Part shown: piece after piece, positions 46,501 to 53,383 of the stretch
Layout: each line of letters opens with the position of its first letter
Position numbering within the stretch: the first letter of the stretch is position 1
DNA from: Carnegiea gigantea
Lineage: Eukaryota; Streptophyta; Magnoliopsida; Caryophyllales; Cactaceae
Direction of reading: 5' to 3'
DNA: 64,000 nucleotides
NCBI GenBank assembly: GCA_029747015.1
Contig: JAKOGI010001358.1
Coordinates: 170,885 to 234,884, forward strand
Notes under the pieces: model-generated
What the model saw: the letters and a program-made list of their open reading frames with translations, nothing else
The model's database searches: none
What the model was told of the DNA's origin: nothing
Made by a program: the position numbers and the translations under genes

Positions 46501-49500
46501 AAATACTATAGACGCAATTTAGAAATAAATAAAATACCCACTACCACACATAAGTAGCTCTACGAAGAAGCTAGCTGTATGTAGTCCACAATCTTAATCC
46601 TCGACCTCCAAAAACTCCTATCTTGAGTTATGTCCTCCATTAATCGCAAAGATTTCAAATCATGTTTAATCACCTCCTTCCAACTTTTCTTAGGCCATCT
46701 GCCATCCTCTACCTCTCCTACATTCCCGAAGGTTAATCATCTCACATCGTCTCACAGGTGCATCCTCACTTCTCTTAATATGCCAAACCATCTAAGTCTA
46801 GTGCCCCTCATCTTATCTTCTATGGGTGGTACTTTAACCTTGTTTCTAATCACCTCGTTCCCGATCCTATCCAATCACGTGTGGCCACACATCCTCGGAT
46901 CTACCGAATCATCCTCATATCTACTAACAGCCTCTAGACTTGGGTCTTTTTTTATTGGTATGCACTCCGAGCCATACAACAAGGCTACAATCCTACAATG
47001 TTGGTTTAACTATCATATGATAACCTTTGCCTTTTGATCCTACACGTATTATCTTGTCGCACAACACTCCTGAAGCGTTACTCCATTTTTACTATCTCAC
47101 TTACATACGGTGGTTAATGTCCTTGTCAATTTCTACTTTCTCTTCAATGATCGAATATCTAATCTTCTCAACCCTTGGTATTACTACCCTATCAATGGTG
47201 AGTTCTCCACTGCCCTCATCTGCTAAAACTACATTGTGAATATTCAGTTTTTGATCTACTTATTTTAAACCCTCTAGACTCTAGGGTATGTCGTCATGTT
47301 AACTTCATTCTTAATCTCATCGATAAGAACAATATCATCCACAAATAATATGCACCATGACATCTCATCTTGGTTCCCTTTGAGTTCATCCATTACTCAA
47401 GCGAAAAGAAAAAGACTCAGAGTTGATTCCTGATTTAGGCTAATATCAACTGGAAAATCATTTGGGTCTCCTCCAAAGGTCCTAGCGCTCGTCACAACCA
47501 CCTCGTGCATGTCCTTAATAACTTGGATATATGCAACAATACTCCTTTTTTATCCAAGCACGTCCATGATACTTTGCACGGTACTCTATCATAAGCTTTC
47601 TCTAATTAGGTGAAGATCCTTTTTCCTATTCCTATACAATTCCATGAGCCTTATAAGCGGATGGATTGTCTGTGTGGTCGATATACCAGGCATAAAATCA
47701 AGATGGTTCTCTGAGAATGAAATTTCTTTCCTCAATCTACGTTCGATCACCCTTTCTCATAGTTTCATAGTGTGGCCAAACAGCTTGCTTCCTCTATAGT
47801 TGTTGCAGTTTTAAATATCACCTTTGTTTATTAGAGAGGGATAAGTACACTGCATCTCCATTCTCATGGCATCTTCGCAGTCCTGAAAATGACTGTAAAT
47901 AGTTCCGTTAACCATTTTAGTCCTTCTTCACCAAAAACCTTCCACACCTCCACAGGAATTTGGTCCGGACCCACAGAAATTGCTAAAAATAAAATAAAGG
48001 GTGAACACCATTCATTATTATTATTATTTGTATAATATTTTTCTACATAAACAGGAGGAAAATGATTGAACTAAAGTAATACTATATGGCCAAAATTATA
48101 AGTCTATCTGCCCCTAGTTGAACGCATAAAAGCCTAAAAATATTTATGGAAAAAACAAAGAAAAAGCCTTTGGAGAGGAGGCCCATGATTCTATAATAAT
48201 AGCTCACACCTCAATAGGGTTTTCTATTCCTCTAGCTTTGTTCCTTGAGCTCCCTACCACCATTCCCATCAAGAAATGAGTTTTCGGTTCCAAAGCTTCA
48301 TCAGAGGGAACGGGAGCTCTTGCTTCGCAGCCCCTCTATCTCTCTTTTTCAAGATTAATTCTACGGCTGAGTTTTGTTTTTATGCTTTTTTTCATTCATT
48401 CTCATCTCTTTATCTCCCCATATGTTCTAGCGTGCGCCGCCATACTCCTTCATGGCCGCCGGCTAAGCCTCATCGGTCTGGATCTGAGCTGTCGCAGTAC
48501 AACAGAAGTGTAATGCCTCTGCTAATGCCGGCGGTCAATTTTTGCAGGCAAACCAACAAAACAAAACAAAAAAAAACCCGGCTTTAGTGGTTCACAGTGC
48601 CGGTTCAAAAGTGCGGTTCCTCCGGTTTAACCGGATTTTGACCGGGTTGACAAGCTAGCGGTTTGAGGAGTTTTCTGGGCCGGACCATCCATCGAATCCC
48701 AAGTGAACCGGTCGAACCAGCCAGTCCAGTCTGGTTCTCGTAGCATTGGTTTATAGACAATTTTGTTGGTAGCAATTTCTTTGTTTTAGGTCTACCAGAT
48801 CTACATGTTCTTGCTGATCTAAAATAGGTTTGTGTTCTTGCTCGACAATTGAATTGCGTAACTGCAGGGTTGGGGACGAGGCTCTTATGGCTATCGGTCA
48901 AGGTTGTTCGCATCTTTGTCATCTAAATATTAGTGGTTGCCACCAAATTACCGATGATGGAATAACATCCATTGCAAGGGGCTGCCCTCAACTAATTTTC
49001 CTAGATGTGAGCGTCCTTCAGGTGCGTTCCTCTGTCGTGACTTGTAATAGACTTGCTGAGAATACATCAAGCATTTCTGTTGCCAGACATGCTTATTGGT
49101 TTTTGAAATGAGTTGTAGCTAACATCTATTTACTTCAGATTGTGCATTTGTTCATAAATTTCTTACGTCCTATTTGCTTCAGATTGGACTATTTTTTCCA
49201 GCTTGGATTTTAGCAGAACAAAGCAAAATCCTATTAAAACTTCCTATACTTCGTTTCTATGGAGTTGGAGGTACTCTACGGTTTTTAAATTTAGGGTATA
49301 ATGGAACCAATCTCTCTTTAATTTTGCAATTCAGGGGTAAGACTGTTGCATCAGACCTCCCCAAACCTCACTTGGTGGTGGGCTTTTTGGGGATTTGGAT
49401 TTGGATCTTTTTAGTGCTGCATTTCACAGTAGAGGGAATTCATAAAAAAGGGTAAAGGGAGTTACCAGATGGGGAGGGGCGATAGAAGAATAAAGATATG

Positions 49501-50087
49501 CGTTGCTTTGCCCATTTTGTGTGTTAATAGCTAAATGCGGCACCTTCACTCGTACTTACTATCAAATTATTTTGTAAATTTTATAATCGCCAATGATGAC
49601 TAATTCCTCCTTCACCTAATATTGTTTGATGCGGTTTTACAAATTGTTTTTATAAGGTGGATCTTCTTTTTGTTGGGCCCCTTTTATTTTTGAATCTGTA
49701 TCATATTTTGTTACTTGAGTTGTTTTCACTTGAAATAAGCTCGTTATCTTTTTTCCTGTCCTTGTGACTGCTTTTATCACGTGACAGTTTATTGGGGATG
49801 CATCTCTAGCTGAGTTGGGTGAGGGCTGTCCTCTGCTCAAGGACGTTGTGCTATCACATTGCCGTCAAATAACAGATGTTGGCCTTTCATATCTGGTAAA
49901 AGGTTGCGCCATGCTGGAAACTTGCCACGTAGTTTACTGCCCAAACATCAGTGCAGCTGGTGTTGCTACGTTGATCTCTGGCTGTGTTAATATGAAGAAA
50001 ATCCTAGTTGAGAAGTGCAAAGTTAGTGAAAGGACAAAGAGGAGGGCTGGCTCCATTATTTCTTACCTCTGTGTTGAGTTAATATAA
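16330..50087 (+). CDS. FBL4: F-box/LRR-repeat protein, FBL4-type (8 exons, 609 aa)
   Basis: The spliced product is an F-box protein with a long C-terminal array of cysteine-containing leucine-rich repeats. The family acts as the substrate-recognition subunit of SCF ubiquitin ligases: the F-box binds SKP1/ASK and the LRRs bind the target. Exons are 16330-16596, 17238-17483, 18968-19374, 24382-24567, 25204-25396, 43013-43089, 48868-49021 and 49788-50087. All introns are GT-AG, all phases match, and the total is 1830 nt, close to the roughly 610 aa I recall for Arabidopsis FBL4. The F-box is at residues 10-50 ([20 protein letters not shown]). LRRs run from about 110 to 600. I chose ATG 16330 because it opens MKGHDRINN, like the Arabidopsis start, and has A at -3. 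ATG 16324 is two codons upstream. Introns total 31.9 kb and hold many transposons. No stop interrupts the exons. The symbol rests on remembered similarity. Confidence 0.93.
16597..17237 (+). other. intron 1
   Basis: 641 bp, GT-AG. No transposon or repeat is recognised. It seems to be ordinary T-rich plant intron. Confidence 0.88.
17238..17483 (+). CDS. FBL4: FBL4-type gene, exon 2
   Basis: The acceptor is TTTTTAATATAG. The exon encodes residues 90-171: a basic Ser/Arg/Lys linker ([13 protein letters not shown]), then the first LRRs with [13 protein letters not shown] and [14 protein letters not shown]. The donor GTGAGA is at 17484. The basic linker is the least conserved part of the protein. 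Confidence 0.9.
17484..18967 (+). other. intron 2
   Basis: 1484 bp, GT-AG. It carries one miniature element (18090-18272). The rest is unremarkable. Confidence 0.88.
18090..18272. mobile_element. 183-bp hAT-type MITE in intron 2
   Basis: Terminal inverted repeats are CAAGGATTCAAAATGCGG at the left and, read inward from the right, CATGGATTCAAAATGTGG (16 of 18 match). Both are flanked by a perfect 8-bp target duplication GCCTGCAG (18082-18089 and 18273-18280). The interior is rich in CG-containing words (TTTCGGTCGCGG). The 8-bp duplication points to hAT mobilisation. Confidence 0.88.
18968..19374 (+). CDS. FBL4: FBL4-type gene, exon 3
   Basis: The acceptor is TTCCTTCTGCAG. The exon encodes residues 172-306 plus two bases: five or so LRRs starting [16 protein letters not shown] and running to [11 protein letters not shown]. 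The donor GTGAGT is at 19375. It ends with two bases of a split codon. Confidence 0.93.
21064..21956. mobile_element. 893-bp non-autonomous hAT-type element in intron 3
   Basis: The ends are CAGAGTTACCTGGAT and, inward from the right, CATAGTTACCTGGAT (14 of 15 match). A perfect 8-bp target duplication GTTCCTAC lies at 21056-21063 and 21957-21964. The interior contains a T16 run, a CT-rich tract and GGAACG-type palindromic words near both ends. There is no transposase. A 262-codon open frame crossing its right end is not treated as a gene. Confidence 0.88.
22618..23069. mobile_element. 452-bp hAT-like MITE rich in GGCGC words
   Basis: The left end TTAGTTTTAAAAGGCGC pairs with TTAGTTTAAAAAAGCCCGC read inward from the right. 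Both subterminal zones are dense in AGGCGC/GGCGCG words. The flanks give GAATAGGT (22608-22615, two bases outside the left end) and GAATGGGT (23070-23077), a 7 of 8 target duplication. The two extra bases make the exact left border uncertain. Confidence 0.7.
23100..23750 (+). pseudogene. internal L1 LINE reverse-transcriptase fragment in intron 3
   Basis: In successive frames it reads [20 protein letters not shown] (RT motif), [13 protein letters not shown] (relic of the ADDT motif region), RANFAKS and YLALHCG, in L1 RT order. The text closely parallels the larger L1 copy at 38340-38960. It has neither endonuclease nor 3' tail, so this is an internal slice, not a typical 5'-truncated insertion. 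Confidence 0.85.
24382..24567 (+). CDS. FBL4: FBL4-type gene, exon 4
   Basis: The acceptor is TTTCCGTTTCAG. It completes the split codon, then reads [20 protein letters not shown] and later [19 protein letters not shown]. The donor GTATGT is at 24568. The split phase matches both neighbours. Confidence 0.92.
24568..25203 (+). other. intron 4
   Basis: 636 bp, GT-AG, no recognised insertion. Confidence 0.88.
25204..25396 (+). CDS. FBL4: FBL4-type gene, exon 5
   Basis: The acceptor is TTTTTTTGAAG. The exon encodes [18 protein letters not shown] through [16 protein letters not shown], about two and a half LRRs. The donor GTATGC at 25397 opens the 17.6-kb intron 5. It ends in phase 0. Confidence 0.92.
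26605..26715. repeat. fragment of a CG-word MITE related to 18090-18272
   Basis: ATTTAAAACACGGATTCGG, then GGTCGCGGTATCGCGG and GATCGCGGTCTTCGCGGCG, resembles the interior and one end of the intron 2 MITE. No second inverted repeat or target duplication is visible, so it is a truncated or decayed copy. Confidence 0.5.
28575..30524. mobile_element. 1.95-kb non-autonomous hAT-type element nested in the hAT transposase remnant
   Basis: The ends are TAGACATGGCAAA and, inward from the right, TAGACCTGGCAAA (12 of 13). Flanking 8-mers are GTACCTGT (28567-28574) and GTACCCGT (30525-30532), 7 of 8. About 300 bp inside each end is a degenerate array of ACCCGAA/CCCGAACC words, in the same orientation at both ends rather than inverted. 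The middle (28890-30120) is AT-rich and non-coding. Joining the flanks restores a continuous transposase C-terminal reading. Confidence 0.85.
31322..31558. repeat. (TA)n/(CA)n/(TG)n microsatellite
   Basis: A compound array: TATACACATA-type units, a long pure (TA)n block at about 31450-31500, then (TG)n blocks. It lies inside the hAT transposase remnant. Confidence 0.95.
33154..34319 (-). pseudogene. RTE LINE reverse transcriptase region
   Basis: Two overlapping pieces. 34319-33891 has [20 protein letters not shown] and [20 protein letters not shown]. 33912-33154 has [40 protein letters not shown] and the catalytic [14 protein letters not shown] frame change separates them near 33900. The signature, with GxNPFLF and FADD, is RTE/BovB-like. 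The reading continues in fragments to about 32810 with a degenerate thumb/C-terminal region. Confidence 0.9.
34454..35734 (-). pseudogene. RTE LINE apurinic-type endonuclease ORF
   Basis: An open frame of 426 codons shows the APE-type endonuclease order: [32 protein letters not shown] (catalytic Glu), [12 protein letters not shown] (Asp-Asn), and later [11 protein letters not shown] and [15 protein letters not shown] (the Asp/His end). The frame opens on GTG with no ATG before the domain. At its end a perfect 26-bp tandem duplication (34495-34520 and 34521-34546) shifts the frame away from RT. The enzyme would nick the target DNA. Confidence 0.9.
36080..40379 (+). mobile_element. L1-type LINE, 5'-truncated, sense strand in intron 5
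   Basis: Ordered plant L1 domains sit in broken frames. There is an ORF1/ORF2 junction segment (36352-36663). Endonuclease reads [20 protein letters not shown] and [11 protein letters not shown] near 36675-36790, and [18 protein letters not shown] near 37080. RT reads [20 protein letters not shown] at about 38350 and [13 protein letters not shown] at about 38680. The C-terminal zinc-ribbon RVT motif [20 protein letters not shown] lies near 39930. It ends in an A-tract after TTATC (40366-40379). A 34-bp-period duplication lies at 39795-39860. A G13 run (37205-37217) falls in the endonuclease. No target duplication was identified. Confidence 0.88.
40919..41632. mobile_element. about 714-bp hAT-type MITE in intron 5
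   Basis: The left end TAGTGGCGAATCCAGG pairs with CATCAGCGGATCCAGCG read inward from the right. This is the GGCGGATCCAGG terminal motif common to plant hAT miniature elements. Flanking 8-mers are CATATGAA (40911-40918) and CATATCAG (41633-41640), 6 of 8. The alternative CATATGAG at 41641 would move the border by eight bases. The interior is a loose repeat of ACAAATTAAACAA units (40990-41240). Confidence 0.7.
42148..42230 (-). repeat. RTE LINE 3'-tail fragment
   Basis: GGTCTATGGGGATCAAGATA and the following TAGGTAGCGTTACCCC match the tail of the RTE copy at 32411-32470 (GGTCTGGGGAGATCTAGATG). It is too short to place further and has no coding part. Confidence 0.5.
43013..43089 (+). CDS. FBL4: FBL4-type gene, exon 6 (77 nt)
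   Basis: This one-LRR exon ([20 protein letters not shown], then IRFCD) lies 17.6 kb downstream of exon 5. The acceptor is TTTGTGATCAG and the donor GTCTGA. Without it the LRR phase between exons 5 and 7 breaks. It is easy for gene finders to miss because it is short and isolated. Confidence 0.9.
46049..48739. mobile_element. candidate MITE split by an RTE insertion
   Basis: Both outer ends carry CCGG words such as GGTTGAACCGG and CCGGTCGAACCAG (46049-46175 and 48595-48739). GAGAATCAACC at the left pairs loosely with GAGAACCAGAC read inward from the right. Without the RTE the element would be about 0.93 kb. The outer target duplication is poor (GTAATGTT and GTAGCATT, 5 of 8), so the borders are tentative. 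Confidence 0.45.
46223..47976 (-). mobile_element. 5'-truncated RTE LINE in intron 6
   Basis: The sequence parallels the RTE copy at 32404-34190 throughout, beginning at the tail block (GATCCCACTTTCGTGGGG at 46236) and running into the RT region. It breaks off at text equivalent to the LPVEMW segment near 34180. It is flanked by AAATTACTAAA (46212-46222) and AAATTGCTAAA (47977-47987), an 11-bp target duplication with one mismatch. It is more decayed than the intron 5 copy and has the same antisense orientation. Confidence 0.85.
48868..49021 (+). CDS. FBL4: FBL4-type gene, exon 7
   Basis: The acceptor is GTAACTGCAG. After a split codon the exon reads [20 protein letters not shown] and then [16 protein letters not shown]. 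It ends VSVLQ before the donor GTGCGT at 49022, in phase 0. Confidence 0.92.
49022..49787 (+). other. intron 7
   Basis: 766 bp, GT-AG. No recognised element. Confidence 0.88.
49788..50087 (+). CDS. FBL4: FBL4-type gene, exon 8 (C-terminus)
   Basis: The acceptor is CACGTGACAG. The exon encodes residues 511-609: [19 protein letters not shown], three more LRRs, and the conserved tail [18 protein letters not shown], ending at TAA. The tail closely resembles the Arabidopsis FBL4 end. Confidence 0.94.
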   Translation, partial: FIGDASLAELGEGCPLLKDVVLSHCRQITDVGLSYLVKGCAMLETCHVVYCPNISAAGVATLISGCVNMKKILVEKCKVSERTKRRAGSIISYLCVELI

Positions 50088-50300
50088 GGTGTTGAGCTTT
50101 CAGAGGCAATGGAATCTTGATCGTTTGTTTGTAAATTTGGGGCTCCACTTGGTGCTTAAAGATGTTTTCCTCCCTATTCATGTCTTTTTATTTCAGTTTT
50201 TATGTACCTTATTATTGGAAACAAGAATTGGTGAGCTTCATACAATAAAGTACACGTTTAATTTAGGGAGTGTTTTCAGAGCTTAATTTTTGGTCTGTTC
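50088..50300 (+). other. 3' UTR of the FBL4-type gene
   Basis: T-rich untranslated sequence follows the stop codon. AATAAA at 50244-50249 is the best poly(A) signal, so cleavage is expected a few tens of bases later. Confidence 0.6.
50244..50249 (+). terminator. candidate poly(A) signal AATAAA
   Basis: A canonical AATAAA lies 157 bases after the stop codon, followed by T/A-rich sequence. Confidence 0.5.
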
Positions 50301-50418
50301 AAGAGATGTGGAGATTTGAATGTATTGAGATGTACTAAACAGGTTGGTTTGAGTTACTTCATTGGAGCTCAGCAAACAGTAGCTTTCGGAAGCTAGACTT
50401 ATGGTGAATGACCTCATA

Positions 50419-50517
50419 GACTGCTCATATAGGATGAGCAAGTTTGCAAGAAAGATGAAAATATTATGGGGGAATGCGCTGTTTGGGTGTAAACTAGGCC
50501 ATCCTATATGAACAGTC
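50419..50517. repeat. short inverted repeat (18-bp arms)
   Basis: GACTGCTCATATAGGATG (50419-50436) is the reverse complement of 50500-50517 with one mismatch. The spacer is 63 bp. It lies just after the F-box gene 3' end. It could be a small hairpin or a minimal MITE. No clear target duplication was seen. Confidence 0.6.
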
Positions 50518-50886
50518 TTGGGATTGCAATGTCTTTGAGGCGGCAGCAGTTGGGCAATTCAAGAATTTAGTGAGGTGGGTGTTGGAGAAGCGCAAAGACG
50601 GAAAGTGGGCATGCAACTTGTCTATTTCGTGGGCTTCTATGAATGATGTGGTGTGGTTTTTAACGATGAAGTCTCCAGACAGGATGTCGATGACTGATGG
50701 GTTTGGGTTTCCAAAGCTCCGTAAGGATAGCAGGCATATGTCAAGGTTACCATTATGACATGCAGTAGTCGTTGAGTAGCGGGTCTTTGAACCACCAGGT
50801 CCTCCACTCCAGTGCCAGGTTCTGTCAGAGTGGAACACTGATGCCTTGGTATTGCCCCAGAATCCATTTAGCTGGAACTGTGTCAT
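50494..50886 (-). CDS. unassigned ORF, 130 aa
   Basis: This ATG-initiated minus-strand frame (MTQFQLNGFWGNTKASVF to the end) lies immediately downstream of the F-box gene and overlaps the right arm of the inverted repeat. I recognise no domain, signal or repeat in it. Another minus-strand frame is also open over most of the span, so it may be chance or a decayed gene fragment. Confidence 0.15.
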   Translation of the reverse strand: MTQFQLNGFWGNTKASVFHSDRTWHWSGGPGGSKTRYSTTTACHNGNLDICLLSLRSFGNPNPSVIDILSGDFIVKNHTTSFIEAHEIDKLHAHFPSLRFSNTHLTKFLNCPTAAASKTLQSQDCSYRMA

Positions 50887-50955
50887 GACTCGTGAGGAAT
50901 GATGGGTACGGTGAGATCAAGGCGCGGGAAGTTTTTTTTGATCAAGGCACGGAAA

Positions 50956-51062
50956 GTTAGAAGACGGGATTGTAGCAACAGTTGAAACGACAGAAAGTAG
51001 TTGTGCTCATGGGACTCAAGGTTAGAAGATTAGATTGCAGCAACAGTAGAAACGACAGAGAG
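50956..51062 (+). repeat. 42-bp tandem duplication, 65-bp period
   Basis: GTTAGAAGACGGGATTGTAG (50956) and the following bases to 50997 recur at 51021-51062 with a few substitutions. The preceding GATCAAGGCGCGGGAAGTT is also doubled nearby (about 50920 and 50940). Non-coding. Confidence 0.75.
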
Positions 51063-52551
51063 TATAAGCTGTGCTTATTTGTCCGAAGGTGGCGGTCGAT
51101 CTTGGGAAAAGAAGAATCATCCTTGGAAATGCTGCGACGAGACTCTAGAGTGACTGTCAAATTTGAGTCTAGCAGAAAAGGGAGATCTCTGAGCTCAAAT
51201 TGACTTATTTCATGTTGGAATTTCTTTTCTTAGTGCCCGTCAGACAGTTATGCAAGTCAAAAAGGGTTTTGAGTAGTTTATGTTCCCACACTTCGATGCT
51301 TAAGAAAAATAAATGATTCGGCACTTGTTTTTTTGAAGGAGATGGTTTGGTTCGAGTTTTGTAAAAGGTGAAAATTTGCAATAGGATTTTACCTTTACGG
51401 TGGGCCATGGCTAAATTCCGACTAACGGAAAATCAAATTTAAAGGGGGAAAGTATTGAAACTTATTAAATGTCACTTGTTTTTGTGCACAAATATAAATC
51501 GAACAAAATTTTCCATAGGAGTAATTAAATATTTTTCTTTGATTAAAAAATTAAATGTCTTGAATAGCCATTATTTTTGTGACCCAGTCTAATAATTTTA
51601 CAACCAAATGATGTAAGTTAAATTATAAATGTGCAGATGTTAGCCTGCTTATGACCATGATCGAGACTCCTCAAGTTCCAAAATCCTCGCTTTATTGAGC
51701 TGGCAAATTTGATATGTCTCTCACTTTGATAGTCCTGAAGGCTGCAAAGTAGGGCTGTGCAAAACTGATTAACCTGTTCGGTTAGGAAAAACAGTGAACC
51801 GTAACCGAACCAAAACTTTCGGTTAACCGAATTTTCAGTTCGGCTAAATTCTGATCCGTAACCGAGCCAAAAAGTTCGGTTATTCAATTTTTCGGTTCGG
51901 GTAAACAGTTAACCAATTATATTTTTCTAAAAAATTCTAAATTTAATTTTTTTTTTAAAAAAAAACCCAAATTTGTTACACTTCTCATTGCATACTACAT
52001 CCAAATTCAAGGGAATTTGACACAACCAAAGTCATGAATTGATGATGTTGTAGTGCAAAGCATTGCCGAACTAACAATGCGGAATTATCTTTGAAGCATT
52101 ACGTGAAGTTGGCAGTTGAATACATGTGGAAGGGCTGCTTTGCTTCAAACAATCTTAAAATCTGGTTGGGATTGCAGATTGAGTCTCAAGCCGATCAAAT
52201 ATTGTTATTTAAGTTGCTCAGCCAAAAAAATAAAAAAAATATTGTTATTAAGTTGATGTCTGAATTAAACTATGAAGTAAATAAGTTGTTTTCAGTTAGC
52301 ACATCTCAATCCCCCGGATCTTTTATTTAATTGCAACTAAATTTCTTGGCCTATAGTAAAGTGTCCCAATCGCGCCACAAATTTTCAGCATGCATTTCGG
52401 TATTTACTTTTCAATTCTTATATCATACTCCTTGGAGTATGTTCTTTCACAAGCTATATAAGCATTCACATATTTAAACTTATCTATACATGGACATAAA
52501 AGGTCTTGTTTTTTTTTTTTTTTTTTTTTTTTGGGGGGGGAGGGGCGTTTA
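51063..52551. other. intergenic stretch with a GGTTCGG-type element end
   Basis: 51063-51740 shows nothing recognisable. At 51752-51912 GGGCTGTGCAAAACTGATTA leads into repeated GTAACCGAACC/TTCGGTTAACCGAA words, the look of one end of a plant hAT miniature element. No matching right end was found. 52509-52540 is a T24-G8 run abutting the Helitron candidate. Confidence 0.4.
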
Positions 52552-53383
52552 TCTATATAACTATATATAAAATTGAGTAACTTCATACATTTTTGCCAGG
52601 TGTCATAATTTTGTTGGTTAGCATATTAATTAGTACTTTAATCTATTTTATGTCTTTTACATGCATACTACTCTTTTTTAACTTTTCTTTATATACTTTA
52701 CAAGATCTTTCACCTTCCCTTTAATCAATTTCTTAGAAATGTGACTAATAAACATTTACTTGCATATACAAAAATAACACATGCGTAAATCTAAAAAGTT
52801 CAATAGATACAAGGATTATTCAACTAATAAAATAAATATAAATGATGAAAACAATATTGTTCATGAATTGTTTATAATTTTAGACGTTGACGTTTATCTA
52901 ACCCAACCCTTATATCGCAAGGGGAATAATTCTAGTTTTACCAAAGTTGAGCTATTGTTGACCTGTAAAGCTCTACTATCACAGATTTTCTCTATTTACA
53001 AAACTCAAATCCAAAATCTTATTTAAGAGAAATAAGTGTTAAACTACTTAAATCAACATGTGTTGGTACAAAAAGTGTTATGTTACGCATGAGAGTGTAC
53101 ACTCCCAAAAGTATAACATATGTTGTCCTAAGTTTATGTTGGCCTATCTAGTTTCTGAATGGGTTGAATTAGGTTTAGCAAAGAGGATAAATAAAGATAT
53201 CTACTTTATGGGAAGGACGACTTTTTTCTTTGCAGTGAAGTAACATTTTCTTTGTGCAATTAGGAAGTTTCAAGAACTCTTCAAATGAATTCTGTATACC
53301 TTTCTTATACCTTCCCTTCTACAGTTTTGTCATACGATATAGGTTCTTAGTTGGATTTGCTTGCCATTCACTTAAAAAAAAAG

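Larger units (their letters stand above)
43090..48867 (+). other. intron 6
   Basis: 5778 bp. 46049-48739 holds a CCGGTT-rich candidate element that contains an RTE LINE. 43090-46040 shows no element I recognise. It has one ORF-like stretch on the minus strand (44902-44627) with a transit-peptide-like composition, but no support. Confidence 0.85.

Noticed and set aside
51745..52050. Complete hAT element starting at TAGGGCTGTGCAAAA
   Set aside because: Only the left-end style sequence is present. The TGCAAAG at about 52052 resembles a target duplication by chance, because the adjoining bases do not form an inverted repeat.
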